DNA of 64,000 nucleotides from Hyphomicrobiaceae bacterium (lineage in GTDB: Bacteria; Pseudomonadota; Alphaproteobacteria; Rhizobiales; Xanthobacteraceae): positions 1 to 64,000 of the forward strand of contig JAJPJB010000092.1 of the NCBI GenBank assembly GCA_021324465.1. The letters run 5' to 3'. The translations under genes and the position numbers were made by a program. The notes under the pieces were generated by a model, which was given only the letters and a program-made list of their open reading frames with translations, was not told the origin of the DNA and did no database searches. Shown here in pieces: positions 55,715-64,000 of this stretch. Positions within the stretch are counted from its first letter, which is position 1; each line of letters starts with the position of its first letter.

Positions 55715-57058
55715 GTCACCGGCCTGCACCATCACGCCGCGCAGCTCTTCCATAAGCCGGAGCAGCGCCTCACGCGAGCACGGCGCCGTCAGCGCTGAGT
55801 GCCAAATCCGATCGGTTGCTTGGCCGCAAACGGGTGCAACGAAATGCACGAATTTCCGGCGGATATCGGCAGCCGAAAGCGGGCGGGCGGGGTCGCCGGG
55901 CACATTTTGAACCTCTCGCGAATGCTCGCCCGACCGCGTCGTCACAACGATGCGCGCCGGCCAGACGGCCGGGTAATGACGAAGCAGTTTTTCGTCGCCC
56001 GCGACTTTGATTTTCATCATGAATGATTCAAGCAGCGGCAGAGGAGTCGGCGCCGCCGGATCGAGAGTGGCCATCTGCGCGGGCTGCAACGCCGCCAGAG
56101 CAAGCTGATAGGGCAGGCTGGTCAGAAATGATGCGCGGTCGCCCAGTTTAACGCCATGATCAATCATTTTCAGATGCGGCGGCGGCACATGGGCCGTCAC
56201 ATCCCAAATATCATCCGCCGTGATGCCGGTGGCCAGAACCTCGCGCAAAGCCTGCGTGGCAGCCATGGTCTGCCGCGCCGCGCACCATGGCTTCAAAGAC
56301 ACTCCCTCAAATACAGGCAGATTCGGTTCGGCCAGTGCCGCAACGTCTGGTTCGATGCCATAGACCTCGGCGAACAAATGCGACCGCAGGATTTCGACGT
56401 CGGCGGTGAAGCCTGCTTGCGCGGCGCGCGCCGCTGTCAGGCCATTGCGCGCAGCATTGCCGACCGAGAACCAGCGCGCGGTCGTCGCGGCATGATGTTG
56501 GCCAACCGAAGGCGAGGCGAAGCTCAGCGACAGCGCCAGTGCGTGGGCCGTCTGCTTCAGATCAAGCCGCAGCAGTCGCGCTGCGACCGCAGCTGTCGCA
56601 AAGCCCGCGCCAAAATAGGTCGGCCAGATGCCGCGATAGAGTACATCCGGGCCCTTGATTGCGAGGCCAAGCCGGATCACCGCTTCATAGCCCGCCAGCA
56701 TTGCCGCGATGACATCGCCGATCTCGGCCTGCGGCAGTGCTGCCGCCAACGTCAATGCCGCCGGAACTGCAATCGCACCGGGCGTGGTCATCGATTGCAA
56801 ATGGATATCGTCAATCTCGCTCAGCCGCACCAGCGCAACATGGGTTGCTATATCAATATCGAGGCTTGGCGCAGCGCTCCGGTCCGCTATCTGCGAATGT
56901 TTGCGGAAAGCGATCAGTGCCTTGCCTTCCGAGGTCTTACTTGCCGCAATCCAGGCGCCGATCGCGTCGGCGACATGATGTGCGAGCTTTTCGAGCACCG
57001 GCGCGTCCGCGCCAGTGCGCTGTTGCACAATTTCGGCAAGCGCGTCGATGCCGTTCAT
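55712..57058 (-). CDS. MmgE/PrpD-family protein
   Basis: A 448-residue protein of the MmgE/PrpD family (2-methylcitrate dehydratase-like, all-helical N-terminal domain plus lid). Typical features are VADAIGAWIAAS near the start, the SLDIDIATHVALVRLSEIDDIHLQS region, HAMALSLSFASPSVGQ-type helix (here HALALSLSFASPSVGQ) and EVYGIEPDVAALA. Members are dehydratases or isomerases of carboxylic acids. It ends within the dispersed repeat, which supplies the stop codon. It is the last gene of a minus-strand operon with two importers' genes and hydantoinase subunits. Confidence 0.85.
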   Translation of the reverse strand: MNGIDALAEIVQQRTGADAPVLEKLAHHVADAIGAWIAASKTSEGKALIAFRKHSQIADRSAAPSLDIDIATHVALVRLSEIDDIHLQSMTTPGAIAVPAALTLAAALPQAEIGDVIAAMLAGYEAVIRLGLAIKGPDVLYRGIWPTYFGAGFATAAVAARLLRLDLKQTAHALALSLSFASPSVGQHHAATTARWFSVGNAARNGLTAARAAQAGFTADVEILRSHLFAEVYGIEPDVAALAEPNLPVFEGVSLKPWCAARQTMAATQALREVLATGITADDIWDVTAHVPPPHLKMIDHGVKLGDRASFLTSLPYQLALAALQPAQMATLDPAAPTPLPLLESFMMKIKVAGDEKLLRHYPAVWPARIVVTTRSGEHSREVQNVPGDPARPLSAADIRRKFVHFVAPVCGQATDRIWHSALTAPCSREALLRLMEELRGVMVQAGD

Positions 57059-57076
57059 GGCTATGTCATATGCGTT

Positions 57077-58060
57077 TTAGAACTCGTCGGCGCCGCTGGC
57101 GTCGCCGAGATCGGTATCCTCGAACAGCTGATCGAGCGGCATCATCTTGCTGATCAGGCCTTGCTCATGACAATAGCGTTGCACCGTCTGCAGATTCTTG
57201 CGATTGGCGGGCTTTAGCCCATATGACCACGGATCTTTGCCCAGCGTGCCTTCCTGCTCTTCGACCGCAGTGCGCACGAAAGCAAGCGGAACCATACGCG
57301 GATCGGCGAGCCGCCGATAGGCGAGTTGCTTCGACTGTTCGAAAGCCTTGACCAGATTGGCGGCCACCCACGGATATCTTTCCACGATCTCGCACTTGAT
57401 TGTGGTGACATGCATGATCGGAAAAATACCAGTTCTCCGGAAATAGGCGAGCTCGACGTCTTTATGATTTGGGAACAGGCGGCCGATACGCTCGTCGCCT
57501 TCGACAAAGGGCCGCGGCAAAGTCGGAGAGATCATCGCGGGAATGTCGCCGTCGGCAAGCATATTGCTCAGCGGCTTATCAGTCCTTTTCATTTCGATGC
57601 GCAGGCCCGGCGGCGGCTCGAATGAAATGTCGTCGCTGCGATCGACCAGCCAAGTGATCGAGCGATGCTCGAGGCCGTAATGCTCTTCGAGAATGCCGCG
57701 AATCCAAACGCTGGCGGCCGGCTGAAAATTGGTGCCGCCGACCACTTTGCCATTGAGATCTTTCGGCGCTTTGATACCGGCCGCCGTGTTGACGAAGACA
57801 AAGCCGTGCCGGAAGCGCCGGTGTAGAAACACCGGAATGGCGCTGAGCGGCTCGCCCTGATCGCGGATCATGAAGTAAGCGCCGACATTTTCTTCACAAA
57901 CGTCGAATTCGCGCTTGCGCCCCATACGCCAATGACGCTCGCGCGGGCCCATCTCGGACGGGAAAATCAAGTCGAGGCCGTCGGCCTTAACAGCGCCCTC
58001 TTTGAGCGGGCGCACAATGTCGTAGTCGCCGCAGGCCACCGTCAACCTGAGTTTACTCAT
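57077..58060 (-). CDS. ABC-type substrate-binding-like protein (4,5-dihydroxyphthalate decarboxylase-related family)
   Basis: A 327-residue protein of periplasmic-binding-protein fold without a visible signal peptide. It opens LRLTVACGDYDIVRPLKEGAVKADG and has EFDVCEENVGAYFMIRDQGEPLSAIPVFLHRRFRHG, as in the group often annotated as 4,5-dihydroxyphthalate decarboxylase. Such proteins either bind a small acid or decarboxylate a ring compound. It lies 18 bases after mmgE in genomic order and shares the strand with the importer genes, so it probably acts on the same imported compound. Binding and catalysis cannot be told apart here. Confidence 0.75.
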   Translation of the reverse strand: MSKLRLTVACGDYDIVRPLKEGAVKADGLDLIFPSEMGPRERHWRMGRKREFDVCEENVGAYFMIRDQGEPLSAIPVFLHRRFRHGFVFVNTAAGIKAPKDLNGKVVGGTNFQPAASVWIRGILEEHYGLEHRSITWLVDRSDDISFEPPPGLRIEMKRTDKPLSNMLADGDIPAMISPTLPRPFVEGDERIGRLFPNHKDVELAYFRRTGIFPIMHVTTIKCEIVERYPWVAANLVKAFEQSKQLAYRRLADPRMVPLAFVRTAVEEQEGTLGKDPWSYGLKPANRKNLQTVQRYCHEQGLISKMMPLDQLFEDTDLGDASGADEF

Positions 58061-58071
58061 TGCTTTCCTTG

Positions 58072-58884
58072 CTATGCTCGCCAGCGCCCGTAATGCAGTT
58101 CGGCGCGGCGGACGATTTCGTTCAGCACGACGGCGATTACCGCGAGCATCGCGACCAGACCAATCAGCCTCGTCGGTTCGAGATTTTGGGTAAAAAGGCT
58201 GGTGAAAAAACCGATGCCTGCGGTCGAGACGTAAAGCTCGGCGAGCAGAACGCCGAGCAGCACGCCGGTCATGCCGAGCCGCAGCCCGGTGAAGAACGAG
58301 GGCACCGCATGCGGGAAGATCACATGGTACAGGATCTGGGCGCGGCTGGCGCCCATCGAGCGGGCGCTGGTGCGCAGGACGGGATTGATCTTCTGCACGC
58401 CGGCCGCCACGGAGATCATGATCGGGAACATCCCGTGACTGACGCCAAATGCAATTTTTGATGCGGCGCCGATGCCAAACAGCAGCACGAAGATCGGCAG
58501 GATCGTGACCTGCGGCAGGCCATAGAGCAAGAGAATGATCGGCATGAAACTGCGATGCGCGAAACGGCTCAGGCCGACGGCCAGACCAATGCCGGCGCCA
58601 ATGACGGCAGCCAGCGCAAAGCCGATGGCAATCTCATAAAGCGCAAGCCCCAGCGCTTTCGGTACGCCCGGCGTGGCGAACAGAGTGCCGAGCGACATCA
58701 ACACTACGGATGGAGGGCTGATGAAATCACTATCTAGTAGAAAGCGCGCCGCAAATTCCCAGATTAGCAAGAGAAGCGCGATGACGAGGCCGCGCATGGC
58801 GCCGGGATGCCGCAAGAACCAGCGCTTAAGCGGCGCTTCAGTACGCACGATCGCCGTTCGAGCATGGGGATGCGTCACTGCCAT
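58072..58884 (-). CDS. ABC transporter permease, SsuC/TauC family (1)
   Basis: A 270-residue inner-membrane permease with about six helices. The EAA-type coupling loop is RTSARSMGASRAQILYHVIFPHAVPSF, which contacts the ATPase. The layout matches permeases of taurine, sulfonate, nitrate and pyrimidine importers. It overlaps the second permease gene by ten bases; a heterodimeric pair is implied. Confidence 0.9.
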   Translation of the reverse strand: MAVTHPHARTAIVRTEAPLKRWFLRHPGAMRGLVIALLLLIWEFAARFLLDSDFISPPSVVLMSLGTLFATPGVPKALGLALYEIAIGFALAAVIGAGIGLAVGLSRFAHRSFMPIILLLYGLPQVTILPIFVLLFGIGAASKIAFGVSHGMFPIMISVAAGVQKINPVLRTSARSMGASRAQILYHVIFPHAVPSFFTGLRLGMTGVLLGVLLAELYVSTAGIGFFTSLFTQNLEPTRLIGLVAMLAVIAVVLNEIVRRAELHYGRWRA

Positions 58885-59642
58885 CGCGCGTAGGCCTCGA
58901 TCATTGTGAGCGCGACATTGAGCACCGCAACAATTGCCACGACGAAAACGATGTAGGCAAACATCCGCGCCATCTCCATGTTTTCGGCGAGATTGACAAT
59001 GCGATGGCCGAGACCGGCAAGCGCCGCAATGGTCTCGCTGCCGATCACGGACAAAAGCGCGACCGTAAAGCCCATGCGCAAGCCAGCGAGCACAATCGGC
59101 AGCGCCGCGGGCAGCAGCACATGCCAGAACATCTGCATATCGCTCGCGCCCATTGAGCGCGCGGCAGAGGTCAACGTGCGATCGACGCTGCCGAAGCCGG
59201 AAATGGTGTTCAGCACAATCGGAAAGAAGCCGATGGTCGCACCGAGCGCGATTTTCGACGGCGGCCCGAGTCCCCAGATCATCACGTAGAGCGGTAGAAA
59301 CAGTATGATCGGTATCGCATAGATGGCCGAAAAGAGCGGCTCGAAAACCTTGATCAGGTAGCGTGAACGGCTGATGGAATACCCCACCGTTACGCCAAGC
59401 GCCACTGCGATAGTGAAAGCGGAGGCGAATTCAGTCAGCGTGATTCGAAGATCGCCGACGAATTCACCGGAGCGGACGACATCGATCAGTTGCTGCCAAA
59501 CATTGAGCGGGTTCGGCAGTAGAATGGTGCTGATATGCCAGACATTCGTCGCTACAAACCATACAAGAAGCAAGCCAAGCAAAAAGAAGGCCTGAACGCC
59601 GCGGCTGGCAATCCTGATCGCCAAGGGCTCGCGGCTATTCAC
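58875..59642 (-). CDS. ABC transporter permease, SsuC/TauC family (2)
   Basis: A 255-residue permease with six helices and the coupling loop TSAARSMGASDMQMFWHVLLPAALPIV. It resembles its neighbour in fold but differs in sequence, so the transporter is a heterodimer instead of the homodimer usual for SsuC. It overlaps the ATPase gene by four bases. Confidence 0.9.
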   Translation of the reverse strand: MNSREPLAIRIASRGVQAFFLLGLLLVWFVATNVWHISTILLPNPLNVWQQLIDVVRSGEFVGDLRITLTEFASAFTIAVALGVTVGYSISRSRYLIKVFEPLFSAIYAIPIILFLPLYVMIWGLGPPSKIALGATIGFFPIVLNTISGFGSVDRTLTSAARSMGASDMQMFWHVLLPAALPIVLAGLRMGFTVALLSVIGSETIAALAGLGHRIVNLAENMEMARMFAYIVFVVAIVAVLNVALTMIEAYARWQ

Positions 59643-60508
59643 GCGACACCCTCGTTCTTTTCGGCAGTGTCGTCGTAGCGCCGCCGCAATGGCGCGGTCT
59701 CTGCGATCGATTTGCGGATCTCATCGTGCAACAGCCCGTAGAGTTGATCGCGCAGCGCGTGGAATTTGAGTGCGGTCATGAAAGAGGGCTTGCGCGGATG
59801 CGGCTCATCGACTGCAATGATCTGCTTGATCGTGCCGGGCCGCGCCGAAAACACGGCGACGCGATCGGCCAGAAAGACGGCTTCACCGAGGCTGTGCGTG
59901 ACAAAGACGATGGTCTTGTGCGAGCGCGAAAGCAGCACCGACAGATCTTCGCCAAGCACCATGCGCGTCTGCTCGTCGAGCGCACCAAACGGCTCGTCCA
60001 TCAGCAAGATGTCAGTTTCGAGACTTAATGCGCGAGCCAGCGCCGCGCGTTGGCGCATTCCACCAGAGAGTTGCCCGGGAAAATGTTGAGCAAAGGCCTC
60101 GAGCCCGACCGCTTCCAGCGCGCGGCGCGCGCGGTCGCGGCGTTTCGCCTTGGGCACGCCCTGAAACTTCATCCCCAGCACGATATTTTCCAGCACGGTA
60201 TTCCAGGGAAATAATGCGCTCTCCTGGAACACATAGGCAATGTCGTGCGGCATGGGTCCACGCACGGGTTTGCCGCTTACGGTAACACTGCCGGTGGTCG
60301 GCTTGGTCAGGCCACCGATGACGCTGAGCAAAGTCGACTTGCCGCAGCCCGACGGCCCGATCAGGCAATGCAGTTCGCCGCGCGCGATGTCGAGCGAAGT
60401 ATCCTTAAGCGCCTGCACATGCCGCGCTTGGCCGATCTCGCCGAACTGATGCGAGACGTCGCAGATCCGGATGGCGGCTTCGGCAGCGGTCATGATCGAG
60501 CGGAGCAA
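59639..60508 (-). CDS. ABC transporter ATP-binding protein, SsuB/TauB family
   Basis: About 284-289 residues. Walker A is GPSGCGKSTL, the signature LSGGMRQRAALARAL, Walker B DILLMDEPFGALDEQTR, and the switch His is in FVTHSLGEA. The start is ATG 60493 or TTG 60508, neither with a strong ribosome site. It precedes the two permeases and follows a binding protein, so a complete NitT/TauT-type importer is encoded. Confidence 0.92.
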   Translation of the reverse strand: MLRSIMTAAEAAIRICDVSHQFGEIGQARHVQALKDTSLDIARGELHCLIGPSGCGKSTLLSVIGGLTKPTTGSVTVSGKPVRGPMPHDIAYVFQESALFPWNTVLENIVLGMKFQGVPKAKRRDRARRALEAVGLEAFAQHFPGQLSGGMRQRAALARALSLETDILLMDEPFGALDEQTRMVLGEDLSVLLSRSHKTIVFVTHSLGEAVFLADRVAVFSARPGTIKQIIAVDEPHPRKPSFMTALKFHALRDQLYGLLHDEIRKSIAETAPLRRRYDDTAEKNEGVA

Positions 60509-60514
60509 GGATAC

Positions 60515-61486
60515 CTATCGGGGCAGAAATTGTTCGGTGTACAGCGTCTTAAGATCCGGCTCGGCCGGCAACGTGCCAAGTTCGACCCATGATTTCGCCA
60601 GTACGTCTAAGGCCGCTTGTGAGAATTTACCGTTATCGGAAAACATCGGCATCAGCTCGTCATAAGTGCGGCCGGTGATGCCCGCATCCTTGCCCATAAC
60701 GGGCGCAGCGATCTTCACCGTTTCATCCTTGTGCGAGCGCATGAAGGCGATTGTCTCAAACCAGCCCTTGACGAAGTTGCGCAGATCGGCCGGCCGATTG
60801 GCGATGGCTTTGTTGGTCGCATAGATGACGTGGATGATGAAATCCTTGATGTCGGTGAAGCGCACCAGAATGCGGCCTTCGCCTTTCTTCTCCAGGTCAA
60901 AGGCATTGCCGATATCCATGATGGCACCGTCGATATCGCCGCGTTTGAGCGCCGCAATCTGGCCTGGCATGGCACCCATCGGCTCAATCTCGATGCCCCG
61001 CGGGCCCCAGCCCTGACGGCGTGCAGTCTGACCGACCAACCACGCGGTCAGCGACCCTGCGGTAGAGACGCTGACTCTTCTACCCTTCAGATCGTCGACC
61101 GTCTTCGGCCCGTCAGGCCGCACCACGATGGCGAGCAGAAGCGGCGGCCCTGCCATCGCCGCGATCGCCTTGACCGGAGAGCCTTTGACGATAAAGGCCA
61201 TGCCAGGACCGGAGCCGAGCGCGACGTCGATACCGTCGGCCGCCATGGCCTGCTGCAGCTTGGCATCGCCGGCGAAGGCGGTCGGCCGCACGTCAAGCGC
61301 GTTTTTTGTGAAAATGCCTTCCTCAATGCCGATATCGAGCGGCACGAAGGAGAATGCCTCCGGCACTGCCTTGCCGACCCGGAGCGGTTCGCCAGCCTTG
61401 GCGTGGCCGCCAAGCATAAGGACGGCGGCAAAAACTGCGCCCACTATCTGGCGCACGAGGCAAACAGCTGTGATGGCTTTGTACAT
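60515..61486 (-). CDS. ABC transporter substrate-binding protein, SsuA/NMT1 type
   Basis: A 323-residue periplasmic protein with a signal peptide (ATG 61486 opens MYKAITAVCLVRQIVGAVFA, cleavage near Ala-Lys-Ala). GGGAGGA lies just upstream and fixes the start, although the frame stays open for another 70 codons. The mature part has VGKAVPEAFSFVPLDIGIEEGIFTK, the DVALGSGPGMAFIVKG loop and the GAMPGQIAALKRGDIDGAIMD hinge of NitT/TauT-type binding proteins. The upstream open region is a remnant of a duplicate gene. It feeds the SsuBC-like transporter downstream; the ligand is unknown. Confidence 0.88.
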   Translation of the reverse strand: MYKAITAVCLVRQIVGAVFAAVLMLGGHAKAGEPLRVGKAVPEAFSFVPLDIGIEEGIFTKNALDVRPTAFAGDAKLQQAMAADGIDVALGSGPGMAFIVKGSPVKAIAAMAGPPLLLAIVVRPDGPKTVDDLKGRRVSVSTAGSLTAWLVGQTARRQGWGPRGIEIEPMGAMPGQIAALKRGDIDGAIMDIGNAFDLEKKGEGRILVRFTDIKDFIIHVIYATNKAIANRPADLRNFVKGWFETIAFMRSHKDETVKIAAPVMGKDAGITGRTYDELMPMFSDNGKFSQAALDVLAKSWVELGTLPAEPDLKTLYTEQFLPR

Positions 61487-61513
61487 GGCTGGCTGTTGTC
61501 CTCCCGCGCCTCG

Positions 61514-61672
61514 CCATTTGGGCAGGAATGCCTCGGTGAGAAGTTTGCTCATATTAGGCACCTGCGGCAACGCGTTCATCTCAACAAAAGATCGGGCCAG
61601 AATCGCCAAAGCTGCGCAATCAAAATGCTCGTCATCTGTGAACATCGGCATCAGCTCACCGTAGATTTTCCG
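61514..61672 (-). pseudogene. C-terminal remnant of a duplicate substrate-binding protein gene
   Basis: Just upstream of the binding-protein start, in the same frame, about 53 codons read KIYGELMPMFTDDEHF, then LAILARSFVEMNALPQ, then LLTEAFLPKW. They mirror the C-terminus of the intact gene (RTYDELMPMFSDNGKF, LDVLAKSWVELGTLP, LYTEQFLPR). The rest of that second copy is missing, and its stop is now TGG. This indicates a former tandem pair of binding-protein genes, mostly deleted. Automatic annotation would extend the intact gene into it. Confidence 0.8.
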
Positions 61673-61747
61673 AAAACGAAAGCCACCGAACGGCACCGCT
61701 AAAATTGACTTGAGCCACTGTACACCTTTCCTCCGCGGGTCGCATTC

Positions 61748-63607
61748 TTATGCGCCCCTGCTGCTGCGCGCTTGCGGCGGCGCGCGAACAGACTTTGCGC
61801 GCATCTGCCTGCGCAACGCTTCCGTTGCCGCAGCGTCAAGCGTCAGGTCATCGCTCAGCACCACGCCATACAGTTCGCGAGCGGCTTTGCGCGAGACGAA
61901 TTCCTCGCGCACGTCATTGATCACCAGTGCCGGATCGCGCTCCCACGGATCACCCCAACCGCCGCCACCCCCGGTGCGTACGATTGCGGAGGCGCCGACC
62001 GGGACCGGCAGCCGCGCGCCGCCGAGCGGCCTGAACTCATTTTCCTGGGGCAGCCGCAACAGGTAGCCGCCGGGCTCGCCTGGCATGCCGCCCCACAGCC
62101 CCCAAGGCGGGCACAAAGCGCGCCGAGTCTGCTCGAAATTCCAATGGCCTTCGACCAGGTTGCGCACGCGCATGTCGATACCCAAGCCGCCCCGATACTT
62201 GCCGGCGCCGCACGAATCCTGGCGCAGCGCGCGGCTCTCGACCAGGACCGGACACTTGAGCTCGATGCCCTCGATCGAGCCGTTGCGGACGTCGCCCTGA
62301 CAGACAGAGACCGTACCGGATTCGCCATCCTCTGTCGGCCGTCCGCCCCAGCCCCCGCCTTCCAGACTCTGCACGACAAAGCGCCGTCCGGTTTTCGGAT
62401 GCAGACCAAAAAACACGACCGCGCCGCCGAGCAGCCCATGATGCCCTGCAGGCACGCGCTCGGGCATCGCCTTGGCAAGCGCGGCGACAATGCAGTCAAC
62501 GACTGTCGGCACAATTGCGCTCCAGCCCGCCATCGGTGCGGGGAAGCGCGCCATCATGATATTGCCCTCCGGAATAATGACCTTGAGCGCGCGAAAGGAT
62601 CCTTCGTTGACCGGCTCGAGCGGCCCGGTGAGCGCCTTGTAAGCGACCCGCGCGCCGGCGAGGGTGCGCGAATTGATCGCGGCTTTGCGCTCGGCGGAGC
62701 AGCCTGAAAGGTCGATGGTCATCGACGAGCCCTGGATTGTGATCTTGACGTGAATTGGCACGGGCTCACCCTTGCGCACGCCGTCGTCGTCGATTGAGGC
62801 AGAGGCCTCGTAGACTCCGTCCGGAAGCTGCGCCACAACATTGCGGCATTTGCGTTCGGTTTCGTCGAAAATGCGATCGATCGCGGCCAGAATCGTGTCC
62901 TGTCCGTATTTTTCGAACAGCTCGTCCATGCGGCGCGCGGCGAGACGGCACGCCGCCATCTGCGATTTCATGTCGCCGAGCGACGATTCCGGGAAACGGA
63001 TGTTGTCCTTGAGCACGCGGTAGAGCGTCTCGTCGAGCTCGCCCTTGCGATAGATTTTTAGCTGATCGAGCTGCAAGCCTTCAAGCCACGGATCTGCAAC
63101 CTGAGGGCCCGCTCCGAAGCCGGTGGAAGTGCCGCCAATGTCGATCCAATGCGCGCGCACCATAGCGAACATCAAGAGCCTGCCGCGGTAAAAATACGGC
63201 ATGTAAATGACGACGTTGTTGAGATGCTGTCCCGCCACCGCCTGATGGTTGGTGATGATCACATCACCGGGCGCAAAGCCGTTTTCGCCGTAACGCTTCA
63301 TGCCGTCGATGATGACAACGCCGAGATCGGCGACAAAGTGGGAAACGCCGCCCACGTTTTGCGAGATCAGCTGACCCTTAGGATCGACGAGTGCCGTACA
63401 AAAATCGCGCACCTCGTAGATCATCATGTTGTACGACGTGCGCTGCAGGTCCGCTGCCATCTCATTGGCGATTGCGGGGAGCGCATTGCGGATCACTTCC
63501 AGCGTCACCGGATCGAGCCTGACGCCGTGTCGACCCGACGATTGGCGCGAGGCTTCGCCCCGAACCCCCTTTGCTGATTTCGAGTTTTTGATCGCAGCTT
63601 TGCTCAT
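61748..63607 (-). CDS. hyuB: Hydantoinase B / 5-oxoprolinase beta-type subunit
   Basis: A 619-residue hydrolase subunit of the HyuB family. It opens with DPVTLEVIRNALPAIANEMAADLQRTSYN, has YEVRDFCTALVDPKGQLISQ, GDVIITNHQAVAGQHLNNV and SGCSAERKAAINSRT, the usual motifs. With HyuA it forms an ATP-dependent enzyme that opens cyclic amides such as hydantoins or 5-oxoproline, or acts as an acetone-carboxylase-like enzyme. Its start overlaps the hyuA stop (ATGA). It lies upstream of the importer genes in the same operon. Confidence 0.92.
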   Translation of the reverse strand: MSKAAIKNSKSAKGVRGEASRQSSGRHGVRLDPVTLEVIRNALPAIANEMAADLQRTSYNMMIYEVRDFCTALVDPKGQLISQNVGGVSHFVADLGVVIIDGMKRYGENGFAPGDVIITNHQAVAGQHLNNVVIYMPYFYRGRLLMFAMVRAHWIDIGGTSTGFGAGPQVADPWLEGLQLDQLKIYRKGELDETLYRVLKDNIRFPESSLGDMKSQMAACRLAARRMDELFEKYGQDTILAAIDRIFDETERKCRNVVAQLPDGVYEASASIDDDGVRKGEPVPIHVKITIQGSSMTIDLSGCSAERKAAINSRTLAGARVAYKALTGPLEPVNEGSFRALKVIIPEGNIMMARFPAPMAGWSAIVPTVVDCIVAALAKAMPERVPAGHHGLLGGAVVFFGLHPKTGRRFVVQSLEGGGWGGRPTEDGESGTVSVCQGDVRNGSIEGIELKCPVLVESRALRQDSCGAGKYRGGLGIDMRVRNLVEGHWNFEQTRRALCPPWGLWGGMPGEPGGYLLRLPQENEFRPLGGARLPVPVGASAIVRTGGGGGWGDPWERDPALVINDVREEFVSRKAARELYGVVLSDDLTLDAAATEALRRQMRAKSVRAPPQARSSRGA

Positions 63608-64000
63608 CGGCTTTCACCCACGGCAATGATCAATTCGCCCGACGGCGCAACGCGGCAGCGGTCACCAGCGTAAAGCACGGTCGTGGTGCCATGCTCCACG
63701 ATCAGGGCCGGTCCGGCAATACGACGGCCAGCCGCGAGCGCCTCACGCGCATAGATCGGGCAAGAAAGCGGCTTGTCGGCATTGCCGAGATAGACCGGCC
63801 GGCTGTGCGCTGAAGGGTGTCGGTAGGAGCGCTTCTTTGGGAATGTCAGCTTCGGTCGCTTGCCGATGACGGCGAGCCGGATATTGAGCATCTCCACCGG
63901 CTCGTCCGGCGAGTGGTGGGCGTAACGCTGTTCGTAGAGCCTGTCGAAAGCGGTGCGGATGGCCCGGTGGTCGCCGTTCTTCAGCTGCGCCATTGTAACC
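63604..64000 (-). CDS. hyuA: Hydantoinase A / 5-oxoprolinase alpha-type subunit, C-terminal part (5' end outside window)
   Basis: About 132 visible residues continue to the window edge without a stop, so this is the 3' end of hyuA. The end part matches HyuA: FDRLYEQRYAHHSPDEPVEMLNIRL, then PVYLGNADKP and AGPALIVEHGTTTVL, then VAPSGELII. The ATP-binding N-terminal part lies beyond the window. The stop overlaps the hyuB start by four bases, as usual for this pair. Confidence 0.9.
   Translation of the reverse strand, partial: VTMAQLKNGDHRAIRTAFDRLYEQRYAHHSPDEPVEMLNIRLAVIGKRPKLTFPKKRSYRHPSAHSRPVYLGNADKPLSCPIYAREALAAGRRIAGPALIVEHGTTTVLYAGDRCRVAPSGELIIAVGESR

Overview
The window is GC-rich, tightly packed DNA from an alphaproteobacterium, most likely of the order Hyphomicrobiales (Bradyrhizobium / Rhodopseudomonas / Xanthobacteraceae relatives). 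The grounds are the order tpiA-secG-pyrG-kdsA with ppiD-trpE diverging from it, a large che operon with CheD and a solitary CheY, many ABC importers for aromatic or organic acids, and a dispersed hairpin repeat of a type I associate with this order. No rRNA, tRNA, CRISPR array or complete insertion sequence was recognised.

Region by region. 1-9.3 kb: the 3' end of gyrA, then secreted or scavenging proteins (lipase-like hydrolase, family 3 binding protein, metallo-beta-lactamase-fold hydrolase, cupin), a DUF5993-like/DsbB pair, a small Cys-rich secreted protein, a DUF892 ferritin-like protein and a frameshifted orphan nuoB. 9.3-22.8 kb: a soluble chemoreceptor with a globin-like sensor, trpE and ppiD on the minus strand, then the housekeeping row tpiA, secG, pyrG, NIPSNAP, kdsA and an MFS carrier. 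A polytopic family-39-like glycosyltransferase and a remnant of a gluconate-dehydrogenase-like operon sit among them. 22.8-25.2 kb: a TPP-riboswitch-controlled thiOSG operon. 25.2-37 kb: a catabolic island with an IclR regulator and LLM flavoprotein diverging from a Rieske oxygenase, a glutamine-synthetase-like ligase, a BoxA-like ferredoxin/flavin reductase and a complete Liv-type ABC importer; it ends in a dispersed repeat and a phnJ fragment. 37-40 kb: two tandem AraC regulators, one truncated, and a Crp/Fnr regulator. 40-53 kb: a chemotaxis operon (cheW, cheW, mcp, cheR, cheD, cheB, STAS-CheY fusion, cheA, cheY, small gene) with a converging response-regulator pair. 53.8-55.5 kb: an L-lactate permease. 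55.7-64 kb: a minus-strand operon of hydantoinase/oxoprolinase subunits, an SsuABC-type importer, a second binding protein and an MmgE/PrpD protein.

The best candidate for an undescribed system is 25.2-36.9 kb. An imported substrate could be gamma-glutamylated by the GS-like enzyme and oxygenated by the Rieske protein, with electrons from the BoxA-like reductase, by analogy with gamma-glutamylanilide formation in aniline catabolism. Two palindromic operator-like sites support coordinated control. The window also holds an unusual number of gene remnants and single-base lesions (nuoB, dsbB 5' end, gluconate-dehydrogenase remnant, alpha/beta-hydrolase, phnJ, truncated araC, binding-protein duplicate). 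Some may be assembly errors and others genuine decay.
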